The notes below the pieces were generated by a model that had not been told where the DNA came from, did no database searches, and saw nothing but the letters and a program-made list of their open reading frames with translations. Position numbers and translations under genes: made by a program. A stretch of 6,503 nt of DNA, taken from the NCBI GenBank assembly GCA_934385475.1, contig CAKRPS010000071.1:1-6503 (forward strand), read 5' to 3'. Positions 1 to 6,503 of this stretch are shown here, piece by piece; position 1 is the first letter of the stretch, and every line of letters begins with the position of its first letter. Source of the DNA: an uncultured Lachnospiraceae bacterium (GTDB lineage Bacteria; Bacillota; Clostridia; Lachnospirales; Lachnospiraceae).

Positions 1-20
1 TGCGCACGTTTTTTGCGCAT

Positions 21-60
21 GACGAGTTTGTGTCAAGTGCGCGCAGACACAAATCTCGCG
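21..60. repeat. Imperfect inverted repeat (12-bp stem) downstream of the methyltransferase gene
   Basis: Bases 23-34 pair with 46-58, giving 12 base pairs with a single bulged base at 54 and an 11-base loop (35-45). The loop contains the self-complementary octamer TGCGCGCA (38-45). Related GCGCA words recur at 1-6 and 15-20. The element begins 14 bases after the methyltransferase stop codon in the direction of its transcription. No U tract follows the stem on either strand, so it is not a classical intrinsic terminator. It may be a transcript-end or RNA-stabilising structure, or a copy of a dispersed intergenic palindromic repeat. The pairing is directly visible; the role is unknown. Confidence 0.6.
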
Positions 61-71
61 ATTGAAAAATT

Positions 72-854
72 TTATTTCTTCCTGCGCTGCCGGTACGCCT
101 CATACAAAAGCACAGAAGCCGCCACAGCCGCGTTCAAAGACTCCACTTTTCCTTCCATCGGTATCTTCAGATAGGAGTCCGCAAGCTTAGCCGTCTCCTC
201 CTTCAACCCATTTCCTTCATTTCCGATCAGGAATGCACAGCCGCCTTCATAAACATACTCATCATAATATTTCTCACCCTCCAGATGCGCCGCGTACACC
301 GCGATCTGCTTCTGTCTGAGACTCCTGATCACCTCTCCCAGATCGTCCGTATAAATAAACGGCACCCGGTACACAGACCCCATTGTCGACCGTATGGTCT
401 TGGGATTGTAGATGTCAACCGTATCCTTTGACAGGATAATGCCGCTTACTCCCGCCGCCTCTCCGGCACGGAACATCGTTCCGAGGTTTCCGGGGTCCTG
501 AATGTCCTCCACCAGAAGCAGCAGCGGCCGCTCTTTCAGAAATTCCTTCCAGTCATACTGAAGCTGCTCTATCACCGTCAGGATTCCCTGCGGTGTCTTT
601 GTGTCCGACATTTTGTCAAAAACAGCATCGGCCACCACCTCATAGCCTGTCTGCCGCAGCTTGTCTCCACATCGTTTCAGGAGATCTTTCTCTGCCCTCT
701 GTGACACGAACACCTTACGGATCTTCTGCACCGGAGCCTCCCGGAACATCTTCACTCCCTCTGCGACGAACAGTCCTTCCTGTCTGCGTATCTTCGCCTT
801 CTGTATAAGACTGATCACCTCTTTGACCGTCTTGTTGGCATAACTTGTTATCAT
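72..854 (-). CDS. TrmH/SpoU-family RNA 2'-O-ribose methyltransferase
   Basis: This 260-residue protein is predicted to transfer a methyl group from S-adenosylmethionine to a ribose 2'-hydroxyl in rRNA or tRNA, in the cytoplasm. Residues 1 to about 100 form the substrate-binding domain, opening with the family-like pattern around K21, R24, F29 and EG at 32-33. Residues from about 111 onward are the knotted SPOUT catalytic domain. Motif 1 is VEDIQDPGNLGTMFRAGEA, containing N123 and the likely catalytic R129. Motif 2 is the SAM-loop sequence IGNEGNGL (210-217). Motif 3 is IPMEGKVESLNAAVAAS (231-247), with the conserved S-L-N. Length is normal for the YsgA/RlmB-like group. The start at 854 was chosen because AAGGAG lies seven bases upstream. 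The upstream in-frame ATG at 902 would lie in the loop of a hairpin, has no ribosome binding site, and would add a basic, non-family tail. The exact RNA target cannot be told from sequence, so no symbol is given. It probably depends on read-through from pfkA, because no clear promoter is seen in the 78-base gap. Confidence 0.93.
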   Translation of the reverse strand: MITSYANKTVKEVISLIQKAKIRRQEGLFVAEGVKMFREAPVQKIRKVFVSQRAEKDLLKRCGDKLRQTGYEVVADAVFDKMSDTKTPQGILTVIEQLQYDWKEFLKERPLLLLVEDIQDPGNLGTMFRAGEAAGVSGIILSKDTVDIYNPKTIRSTMGSVYRVPFIYTDDLGEVIRSLRQKQIAVYAAHLEGEKYYDEYVYEGGCAFLIGNEGNGLKEETAKLADSYLKIPMEGKVESLNAAVAASVLLYEAYRQRRKK

Positions 855-861
855 CCTCTTT

Positions 862-867
862 CTCCTT
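862..867 (-). promoter_or_regulatory. Ribosome binding site deciding the methyltransferase start
   Basis: AAGGAG on the minus strand sits seven bases before the ATG at 854-852. This near-consensus Shine-Dalgarno fixes the start and makes the longer reading from the ATG at 902 unlikely. Confidence 0.85.
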
Positions 868-882
868 CTGCCACCTAACACA

Positions 883-913
883 AATCCCCGCAAACTCACC
901 ATCTGCGGGGATT
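883..913 (-). terminator. Hairpin after pfkA: probable weak terminator or attenuator
   Basis: A perfect 10-bp stem (883-892 with 904-913, AATCCCCGCA and its complement) encloses an 11-base loop. It begins 19 bases after the pfkA stop codon in the direction of transcription. The following bases on the minus strand read TTTGTGTTAGG when the last two stem bases are included, so the U tract is short and interrupted. This fits partial termination, letting some transcripts continue into the methyltransferase gene, or a 3'-end stabilising hairpin. Stem and position are seen; the function is inferred. Confidence 0.6.
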
Positions 914-932
914 GACTGGTTTCTGTTCTGTT

Positions 933-1907
933 TTATAAGGACAAAATTCTGGCTACCTCGTAAGCATACTCCGGAATGCCTTTCTGCATTCCAAGTGCTT
1001 CCTCTATATCGAAGTCCAAAAACTCGCCATGCTGATAGCCAACTACACGGTTGGTCTTGCCTGCACAGAGGATATCTGCCGCATAAGCTCCCATGATGGA
1101 GGCATAATAACGATCCTTACAGGTTGGTGAACCACCTCTCTGCATGTATCCCAGAATGGTCGCTCTTGTCTCAATACCGGTTGCCGCCTCAATTCTTCTT
1201 GCCATAGAGGTCGAATGGCCGATTCCCTCCGCATTGATGATAATGTGGTGGGTCTTGCCACGTTTCCGGTTGTTGATAATATTGTTGATGATCTGCTGTT
1301 CGTTGTAATCGTATTTCTCAGGAAGCAGAATATCCTCCGCTCCGTTCGAGATTCCGCACCACAGTGCAATGTAGCCGGCATTTCTTCCCATAACCTCGAT
1401 AATACTGCATCTCTCATGGGAGGATGAGGTATCCCTTACCTTGTCGATCGCCTGCATGGCCGTGTTGATCGCCGTGTCAAAACCGATTGTGTACTCTGTA
1501 CAGGCGATATCCAGATCGATTGTTCCCGGAAGACCGATCGTATTGATTCCGTGCTTCGCGAGCGCCTGCGCACCTCTATAAGAACCGTCACCGCCGATGA
1601 CTACCAGTCCGTCAATCCCATGTTTCCGGCAGATCTCAGCACCTTTCTGCTGTCCCTCTTCCGTACGGAACTCACTGCATCTTGCCGTTCCCAGAATGGT
1701 TCCGCCTCTCTGGATCGTATCCGATACGCTCCATTTCTCCATATCTATGATTTCTTCGTTCAAAAGTCCCTGATATCCCTTCTTGATACCCTTGACCTTC
1801 ACGCCGTTTGCTATCCCTTTTCTGACAACCGCACGGATAGCCGCATTCATTCCCGGTGCATCTCCACCGCTGGTGAGAACACCGATCGTCTTAATCTCCT
1901 TCGCCAT
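933..1907 (-). CDS. pfkA: ATP-dependent 6-phosphofructokinase
   Basis: This 324-residue cytoplasmic enzyme phosphorylates fructose-6-phosphate to fructose-1,6-bisphosphate, the committed step of glycolysis, and normally works as an allosteric homotetramer. Visible motifs are LTSGGDAPGMNA (11-22, nucleotide binding), GTARCSEFR (73-81), VIGGDGS (103-109), LPGTIDLD (126-133) with catalytic base D131, RDTSSSHER (158-166), EVMGR (171-175) and ETRATILGYMQRGGSP (246-261). Glycine at 108 and 128 marks the ATP-using type; PPi-using relatives have Asp and Lys there. R25, R29 and R158 match effector-binding arginines of E. coli PfkA, while E. coli R54 and Y55 are replaced by K58 and W59. Two unusual active-site residues are L132 (family usually TIDND) and Y254 (usually GHIQRGG). 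Length is typical, and the N-terminus fits the family. GGAAAGG upstream is a weak ribosome binding site with a long 12-base spacing. An ATG at 1918 is out of frame. The gene has its own promoter just beyond the dnaE stop. Confidence 0.97.
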   Translation of the reverse strand: MAKEIKTIGVLTSGGDAPGMNAAIRAVVRKGIANGVKVKGIKKGYQGLLNEEIIDMEKWSVSDTIQRGGTILGTARCSEFRTEEGQQKGAEICRKHGIDGLVVIGGDGSYRGAQALAKHGINTIGLPGTIDLDIACTEYTIGFDTAINTAMQAIDKVRDTSSSHERCSIIEVMGRNAGYIALWCGISNGAEDILLPEKYDYNEQQIINNIINNRKRGKTHHIIINAEGIGHSTSMARRIEAATGIETRATILGYMQRGGSPTCKDRYYASIMGAYAADILCAGKTNRVVGYQHGEFLDFDIEEALGMQKGIPEYAYEVARILSL

Positions 1908-1968
1908 ATCTGTACCATGCCTTTCCGCTTTTTCTCTATATAGAATGTTTCCCTTGAAATCTATCTGT

Positions 1969-1997
1969 ATTCTACTCTATACATAGGCTGTTTTCAA
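1969..1997 (-). promoter_or_regulatory. Sigma-A-type promoter of pfkA
   Basis: On the minus strand TTGAAA (1997-1992) and TAGAAT (1974-1969) are separated by exactly 17 bases; each hexamer matches the sigma-70/sigma-A consensus at five of six positions. Predicted transcription start is near 1962, leaving a leader of about 55 bases. The leader holds a 10-base palindrome, TCTATATAGA (1935-1944), which could be an operator or chance in AT-rich sequence. The promoter lies 26 bases beyond the dnaE stop codon, so pfkA can be transcribed independently of dnaE. No convincing terminator was seen between dnaE and this promoter. Confidence 0.72.
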
Positions 1998-2023
1998 TCT
2001 TTTTCTGAAAATGTCCTGCTCTT

Positions 2024-5000
2024 TTAGACAACCTTTACATTCTCTTTGCCAAACTTTTCTTCCAACGGACCCAGCAGTTCCTGCCCGGCATCCACATTCC
2101 AGTTCGCAGGCAGTTCCTTTATGGCCTTTGGATTCTCCACATAGATAACCACCTTGTCCTTTCCGTCAGAATTCTTCAGAATTTCATACAGCCCATTCTG
2201 CTGCTTTTCAAACTCTTCCTTTGTCGGGAACTTGATCCACAGCTTCTTGGGAATATCATTAAAAGCCGTGATGGATTCACAGATCAGCTTGCCGTCCTTT
2301 TCCTCCTCGACCGATACTCTTCCTTTGATAAATACCTTGTTGTCCTCCACAAGCAGATTGCCGTATTTCTCATAGGTTTTCGGGAAGACAATGACCTCCA
2401 CGGAGCCTACCAGATCCTCCAGCTGCAAAAAGGCCATCACCTTCTCATTCTTGGTGTACTTGATCTTTCTCTCCGCAATGATCCCTCCGATAACGGCCGT
2501 GGCATTATCCTGTACAACCGTCGCGTTGCTCTCTTCATCCAGCACAAAATCTGCTGTCTTGTTCGTGATATGCTTCTGCCACATCGTCAGATACTCTTCC
2601 AACGGATGTCCGCTGATGTACACGCCCAGAACCTCTTTTTCAAAGGCCAGCTTCATCTCTTTGGAATATTCGCCCACCTCAGGAAGCTTCATCTCGAAAT
2701 CTTCCTTCTGGCTTTCATCCGCTATGTCAAACAGGGAAAGCTGTCCGGCCATATTGTTCTTCTTATCCTGCTGCACGGAGTCCATTACCTGCACATACAC
2801 GCTCAAAAACTGTTTCCGTGTGCCGCCGAGGCTGTCCATCGCTCCCGCTTTGATAAAATTCTCAACTGCCCTCTTGTTGATCTCTCCGTCTGACATTCGT
2901 GTCACAAAATCCTTGAGGTTGCGATAAGCTCCCCGTTCTTTCCTCTCCTGCACCAGAGAATCGATCACAGGCCGTCCCACACTCTTGATCGCGGTCAGCG
3001 CATACCGTATCTTTCCCCCTGACACGGAGAATCCGCTTTCTCCCTCGTTGATGTCAGGCGGCAGGATCTCGATCCCCATGCTGCGGCAGGTCACGATATA
3101 CTCCGATACCTTCGCAGGATTATCGATAACGGAGGTCATCAGCGCCGCCATAAACTCTACCGGATGATAATACTTCAGATAGGCTGTCTGGTAAGCCACC
3201 ACCGCATAGCAGGCCGCATGGGATTTGTTGAAGGCGTACTTGGCAAAGTCCATCATCGTATCATAGATGTGGTTTGCCACGTCAGCGCTGATTCCCTTTG
3301 CCACGCATCCGGGAACCTTCTCTTCCTCGTTTCCGTAGATGAAGTTCTTGCGTTCCTGCTCCATCACGTACTGCTTCTTCTTACTCATGGCACGGCGCAC
3401 CAGATCGCTTCGTCCCATCGTATAACCGCCCAGATCCCGCACGATCTGCATAACCTGTTCCTGATAGACAATACAGCCGTAAGTCGGTTTCAGGATCGGT
3501 TCCAGCTGCGGACAGTCATAGGTAACGCTCTCCGGCTGATTTTTGCCCTTGATATATTTCGGTATGAAATCCATCGGTCCCGGACGGTACAGGGAGATAC
3601 CCGCGATAATGTCCTCCAGACTCTGGGGCTTGAGTTCCTTCATGAAGGAGCGCATCCCTCCGCTCTCCAACTGGAACACTCCATCCGTTTTTCCGGTTCC
3701 GATCGAGGCAAGCACCGCCGGATCGTTGTAGTCGATCTGATCCACATCAATAAAAATACCGGTGCTTTTTTCCACCATACGCACCGCATTCTGAATTACC
3801 GTCAGAGTTCTCAGCCCCAGAAAATCCATTTTCAGAAGGCCCAGCTCTTCAATTGTTGTCATCGTAAACTGTGTAGTGATCGCTCCGTCGGCTCCTCTGG
3901 AAAGCGGCACGAAATCATCTGCCGCCTCCGGACAGATCACCACGCCCGCCGCGTGCATGGAGGTGTGGCGCGGAAGTCCTTCCAGCCTCTTACACATGTC
4001 GATCAGCGTATGTACCTGTTCATCCTCCTGATAAAGCTTCTTGAACTCAGGATTTAGCTCAAGAGCCCTCTCCAGCGTGATGTTTAATTCGTTTGGCACC
4101 ATCTTGGCGATAGAATCCACATAGGAATACGGCAGATCCATGACACGCCCGACATCCCGGATCACACCCTTGGCCGCCATCGTACCGAACGTGACGATCT
4201 GTACCACCTTATCCTTGCCGTACTTCCGGCTTACATGGTCGATGACCTCCTGCCTTCTCTCGTAGCAAAAGTCCACGTCAATATCCGGCATAGACACACG
4301 CTCCGGGTTCAGGAAACGCTCGAACAGAAGATTGTATTTGATCGGGTCGATATTGGTGATCTTCAGGCAATAAGAAACGATACTTCCTGCTGCCGATCCT
4401 CTTCCGGGGCCCACCGCAATATCGTTTTCCCGGCAATAATTGATGTAATCCCACACGATCAGGAAATAATCGACAAACCCCATGGTCTTTATGATATCCA
4501 GCTCATATTCCAGACGTTTACGCAGCGTTCCGTCATCCTCCGGATAACGTTCCTGCATTCCCTTGCCACAGAGCATATTCAGGTATTCCCAGGAGCTCAT
4601 GCCGTCCGGCACCTCGTAATGGGGAACCTTGTATTTTCCAAACTCGATCTCTACATGGCAGCGGTCCGCGATCCTCTGGGTGTTCTCCACCGCCTCCCAG
4701 GCATACGGAAACAGCCCTTTCATTTCCTCTTCGCTCTTAACGTAATACTGTCCGCCCTCGTAGCGCATCCGGTTCTCGTCCGAAAGTCTTTTTCCTGTTT
4801 GCAGGCACAACAAAATGTCGTGTGGTTGTGCGTCCTCCGCGTAGGTATAATGCACATCATTGGTGGCAACCAGCGGGATATCCAGCTCCTTACTCATGGA
4901 TAGCAATGCGGCATTGACCGTCTTCTGCGCCGGAATCCCATGATCCTGCAGCTCCAGAAAATAGTTGCCCTTTCCAAAGCAGTCCTCAAATTTCCTGGCT

Positions 5001-5473
5001 GTCTTCTTTGCCTCCTCGATCAGACCCTTCTGGATCAGCCTCGGTACCTCTCCCGCAAGGCAGGCCGAGAGTGCGATCAGACCCTCGTGATGTTCCTGCA
5101 GAAGTTCAAAATCCACCCTCGGTTTGTAATAATAGCCCTCGGTAAAGCCCTTGCTCACGATCTTCACCAGATTGGCATAACCGGTATTGTTCTCTGCCAG
5201 CAAAACCAGATGATAGTACCGGTCCTCGCCGCCTGTCAGTTCCCTGTCAAACCGGGAATTGGGGGCCACATACACCTCGCAGCCCAGAATGGGATTGATC
5301 CCGGCCTCTTTGGCAGCTTTATAGAAATCGATAACGCCGTACATCACACCGTGGTCCGTGATCGCCGCGCTGTCCATGCCCAGTTCCTTCACACGCTTTA
5401 CATATTCTTTTATCTTGTTTGATCCGTCCAGCAGACTGTATTCCGTATGGACATGGAGATGCGTAAATGACAT
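2024..5473 (-). CDS. dnaE: DNA polymerase III subunit alpha (DnaE)
   Basis: This 1149-residue polypeptide is the C-family replicative DNA polymerase subunit. In order: a PHP domain (about 3-270) beginning HLHVH, with candidate metal ligands H7, H9, D16, H41, E66, H88, C138, D206 and H208; the palm, with PGRGSAAGS (356-364), PDIDVDF (396-402) and catalytic D397, D399 and D550; fingers around FNKSHAACYAVVAYQT (748-763); a helix-hairpin-helix region (about 820-880); a clamp-binding motif QLSLF (911-915, bases 2729-2743); an OB fold (about 993-1070); and a C-terminal domain (about 1075-1149) that aligns by eye with the tau-binding end of E. coli DnaE. Length and order resemble E. coli DnaE (1160 residues). 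The start at 5473 is supported by AAGGAAG seven bases upstream and by the family N-terminus. In Bacillota such a DnaE usually works beside PolC, extending primers, but PolC is not in this window. No frameshift or missing catalytic residue was seen. Confidence 0.98.
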   Translation of the reverse strand: MSFTHLHVHTEYSLLDGSNKIKEYVKRVKELGMDSAAITDHGVMYGVIDFYKAAKEAGINPILGCEVYVAPNSRFDRELTGGEDRYYHLVLLAENNTGYANLVKIVSKGFTEGYYYKPRVDFELLQEHHEGLIALSACLAGEVPRLIQKGLIEEAKKTARKFEDCFGKGNYFLELQDHGIPAQKTVNAALLSMSKELDIPLVATNDVHYTYAEDAQPHDILLCLQTGKRLSDENRMRYEGGQYYVKSEEEMKGLFPYAWEAVENTQRIADRCHVEIEFGKYKVPHYEVPDGMSSWEYLNMLCGKGMQERYPEDDGTLRKRLEYELDIIKTMGFVDYFLIVWDYINYCRENDIAVGPGRGSAAGSIVSYCLKITNIDPIKYNLLFERFLNPERVSMPDIDVDFCYERRQEVIDHVSRKYGKDKVVQIVTFGTMAAKGVIRDVGRVMDLPYSYVDSIAKMVPNELNITLERALELNPEFKKLYQEDEQVHTLIDMCKRLEGLPRHTSMHAAGVVICPEAADDFVPLSRGADGAITTQFTMTTIEELGLLKMDFLGLRTLTVIQNAVRMVEKSTGIFIDVDQIDYNDPAVLASIGTGKTDGVFQLESGGMRSFMKELKPQSLEDIIAGISLYRPGPMDFIPKYIKGKNQPESVTYDCPQLEPILKPTYGCIVYQEQVMQIVRDLGGYTMGRSDLVRRAMSKKKQYVMEQERKNFIYGNEEEKVPGCVAKGISADVANHIYDTMMDFAKYAFNKSHAACYAVVAYQTAYLKYYHPVEFMAALMTSVIDNPAKVSEYIVTCRSMGIEILPPDINEGESGFSVSGGKIRYALTAIKSVGRPVIDSLVQERKERGAYRNLKDFVTRMSDGEINKRAVENFIKAGAMDSLGGTRKQFLSVYVQVMDSVQQDKKNNMAGQLSLFDIADESQKEDFEMKLPEVGEYSKEMKLAFEKEVLGVYISGHPLEEYLTMWQKHITNKTADFVLDEESNATVVQDNATAVIGGIIAERKIKYTKNEKVMAFLQLEDLVGSVEVIVFPKTYEKYGNLLVEDNKVFIKGRVSVEEEKDGKLICESITAFNDIPKKLWIKFPTKEEFEKQQNGLYEILKNSDGKDKVVIYVENPKAIKELPANWNVDAGQELLGPLEEKFGKENVKVV

Positions 5474-5480
5474 GCCGTTA

Positions 5481-5487
5481 CTTCCTT
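5481..5487 (-). promoter_or_regulatory. Ribosome binding site of dnaE
   Basis: AAGGAAG on the minus strand lies seven bases before the dnaE ATG, a good Shine-Dalgarno and spacing that supports the start at 5473. Confidence 0.8.
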
Positions 5488-5515
5488 TTTACAAAAAGTT
5501 AATACCTATGATCAA

Positions 5516-5544
5516 ATTTTAACATGAAACCCCGCCGTCTACAA
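5516..5544 (-). promoter_or_regulatory. Probable dnaE promoter with extended -10
   Basis: The minus strand shows TGTTAAAAT (5524-5516), which is an extended -10: TG, one base, then TAAAAT matching TATAAT at five of six. A weak -35, TTGTAG (5544-5539), lies 17 bases upstream of the hexamer. Start of transcription would be near 5509, giving a leader of about 35 bases that includes the ribosome binding site. The extended -10 could compensate for the poor -35. It lies downstream of the metK terminator, consistent with a separate dnaE transcription unit. Confidence 0.6.
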
Positions 5545-5574
5545 TCCGATTTCCGTGCTATCAGGGGTTGACGT

Positions 5575-5609
5575 AAAAGGAGCATATCCCCACAAGGGAA
5601 TATGCTCCT
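5575..5609 (-). terminator. Rho-independent terminator of metK
   Basis: Bases 5578-5587 pair perfectly with 5600-5609, and the stem continues as CCC/GGG (5588-5590 with 5596-5598) past one bulged A at 5599, closing on a five-base loop. Total 13 base pairs. On the minus strand the stem is followed by a short U tract (TTTT including the last stem base's partner run, at 5578-5575) and preceded by an A-rich stretch. It starts 43 bases after the metK stop. A U-rich stretch also follows on the plus strand, so the hairpin could act in both directions, but no plus-strand gene is seen. Confidence 0.78.
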
Positions 5610-5628
5610 GAATTTCTTTTCTATCCCA

Positions 5629-5643
5629 ACCGGATATGCCGGT
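5629..5643 (-). repeat. Small hairpin just after the metK stop
   Basis: ACCGG (5629-5633) and CCGGT (5639-5643) form a 5-bp stem with a five-base loop, nine bases beyond the metK stop codon. It is short and has no U tract, so it may be chance or a minor stabilising structure ahead of the main terminator. Confidence 0.3.
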
Positions 5644-5652
5644 CTCTGCTTT

Positions 5653-6503
5653 TTATAAGTAGGTCTTCAATCCTTCTACCTTGTCCAGTTTCTCCCACGG
5701 AAGATCCAGATCATTACGTCCGAAATGTCCGTATGCTGCTGTCTGCTTGTAAATCGGTCTGCGAAGATCCAGCATCTTGATAATGCCTGCCGGACGCAGA
5801 TCAAAGTTCTCGCGGATGATCTCATTGAGCTTCTCGTCGGATACTTTTCCGGTTCCAAAGGTATCGATCATAATGGAAGTAGGCTGTGCCACACCGATCG
5901 CATAGGAAAGCTGGATCTCGCACTTGTCTGCAAGTCCTGCTGCCACGATGTTCTTTGCCACATATCTTGCCGCATACGCTGCAGAACGGTCAACCTTGGT
6001 GCAGTCCTTACCGGAGAACGCACCGCCGCCGTGACGTGCATAGCCGCCGTAGGTATCTACAATAATCTTACGTCCTGTAAGACCTGCATCTCCGTGCGGT
6101 CCGCCGATAACAAAACGTCCTGTCGGATTGATAAAGAATTTTGTTTCTGCATCCACCAGCTCCTTAGGAAGCACCGGGTCAAATACATATTTTTTGATGT
6201 CGGCATGGATCTGTTCCTGTGTAACATCCGGGTCATGCTGCGTAGAAAGTACGACCGCTTCCAGACGCTTCGGCTTGCCGTTTTCATCATATTCTACGGA
6301 AACCTGTGTCTTTCCGTCCGGTCTTAAATAGGTAAGCGTTCCATCCTTTCTTACCTTTGTAAGCTGCAGAGCCAGTTTGTGTGCAAGGGAAATCGGATAT
6401 GGCATATACTCCGGCGTTTCATTGGTCGCATAACCAAACATCATACCCTGGTCGCCTGCTCCGGTTGCTTCGATTTCTGCATCAGACATCTTATTTTCCT
6501 TTG
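5653..6503 (-). CDS. metK: S-adenosylmethionine synthetase (partial, 5' end beyond window)
   Basis: The enzyme joins methionine and ATP to give S-adenosylmethionine, phosphate and diphosphate, in the cytoplasm, usually as a tetramer. The visible part is the last 282 codons of a protein normally near 395 residues. Reading frame stays open to the window edge (K-E-N-K precede the first visible Met), so the ATG at 6489 is internal and not the start. Signature 1, [15 protein letters not shown], lies just after that Met and includes the catalytic Asp. [28 protein letters not shown] and signature 2, GGGAFSGKD followed by [12 protein letters not shown], are all intact and carry the ATP, phosphate and metal ligands known from E. 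coli MetK. The C-terminus, with AAYGHFGR and PWEK, is complete. The N-terminal part with the first active-site His and Asp is outside the window, as is any upstream SAM riboswitch. A terminator follows. Confidence 0.97.
   Translation of the reverse strand, partial: KENKMSDAEIEATGAGDQGMMFGYATNETPEYMPYPISLAHKLALQLTKVRKDGTLTYLRPDGKTQVSVEYDENGKPKRLEAVVLSTQHDPDVTQEQIHADIKKYVFDPVLPKELVDAETKFFINPTGRFVIGGPHGDAGLTGRKIIVDTYGGYARHGGGAFSGKDCTKVDRSAAYAARYVAKNIVAAGLADKCEIQLSYAIGVAQPTSIMIDTFGTGKVSDEKLNEIIRENFDLRPAGIIKMLDLRRPIYKQTAAYGHFGRNDLDLPWEKLDKVEGLKTYL

Noticed and set aside
428..456. Perfect -35 hexamer TTGACA on the plus strand
   Set aside because: It is inside the methyltransferase coding region, and no -10-like hexamer follows at 16-18 bases (CCCGCC is found).
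855..902. N-terminal extension of the methyltransferase starting at the ATG at 902
   Set aside because: The ATG lies in a hairpin loop with no ribosome binding site, the extra 16 residues look non-family, and AAGGAG correctly precedes the ATG at 854.
3164..4057. A 297-codon open frame on the plus strand opposite dnaE
   Set aside because: It lies wholly within the well-supported dnaE gene, has no visible ribosome binding site, and its translation (many His, Ile, Leu and Arg without domain patterns) reads as antisense of conserved polymerase codons.
4235..4903. A 222-codon open frame on the plus strand opposite dnaE
   Set aside because: Same reasons: shadow of the dnaE palm and PHP codons, no recognisable motif or start signal.
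5528..5569. Inverted repeat AACCCC / GGGGTT upstream of dnaE
   Set aside because: Only six base pairs with about 30 bases between the arms; too weak to call a regulatory structure.
6487..6489. ATG at 6489 as the metK start
   Set aside because: The frame is open to the window edge, and the family has about 115 more N-terminal residues before the GAGDQG motif.
1..6503. Mobile element, CRISPR array, toxin-antitoxin, phage or defence genes
   Set aside because: The four genes are all standard housekeeping families filling nearly the whole window; no transposase, direct-repeat array or small toxin-like gene was found.

Overview
The window is an ordinary housekeeping stretch of a low-to-mid GC Gram-positive chromosome. 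Protein style (the PfkA, DnaE and MetK sequences), Shine-Dalgarno sites of the AAGGAG type and sigma-A-like promoters suggest a clostridial Bacillota, most likely a member of the Lachnospiraceae. That placement is an inference from sequence style, not from a search. All four genes lie on the minus strand, so transcription runs from right to left: metK (5' end outside the window), dnaE, pfkA, then a TrmH/SpoU-family RNA 2'-O-methyltransferase gene.

Right edge to about 5570: the last 282 codons of metK (S-adenosylmethionine synthetase), followed by a strong hairpin with a short U tract that looks like its intrinsic terminator. From 5474 to about 5570: the dnaE leader, with an extended -10 promoter and a good ribosome binding site. 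From 2024 to 5473: a full-length DNA polymerase III alpha subunit with PHP, palm, fingers, HhH, clamp-binding, OB and C-terminal parts all recognisable. From 1908 to 2023: a pfkA promoter with a 17-base spacer, and its leader. From 933 to 1907: ATP-type 6-phosphofructokinase. From 855 to 932: a 10-bp perfect hairpin, then the methyltransferase ribosome binding site. From 72 to 854: the methyltransferase. From 1 to 71: a GC-rich, highly palindromic intergenic element, cut by the window edge.

The genes do not form one pathway. MetK makes S-adenosylmethionine, which the methyltransferase would consume. DnaE replicates DNA and PfkA commits fructose-6-phosphate to glycolysis. Proximity of dnaE and pfkA is a known recurring arrangement in Bacillota (Bacillus subtilis has them in the same neighbourhood). 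Separate promoters and hairpins suggest mostly independent transcription units, with the methyltransferase gene probably fed by read-through from pfkA.

I see no mobile element, CRISPR array, tRNA or rRNA, and no evidence of an undescribed system. The points most worth a second look are the palindromic element at the left edge, the complete metal-ligand set in the DnaE PHP domain, and unusual active-site residues in PfkA. No gene-free stretch exceeds 300 bases.
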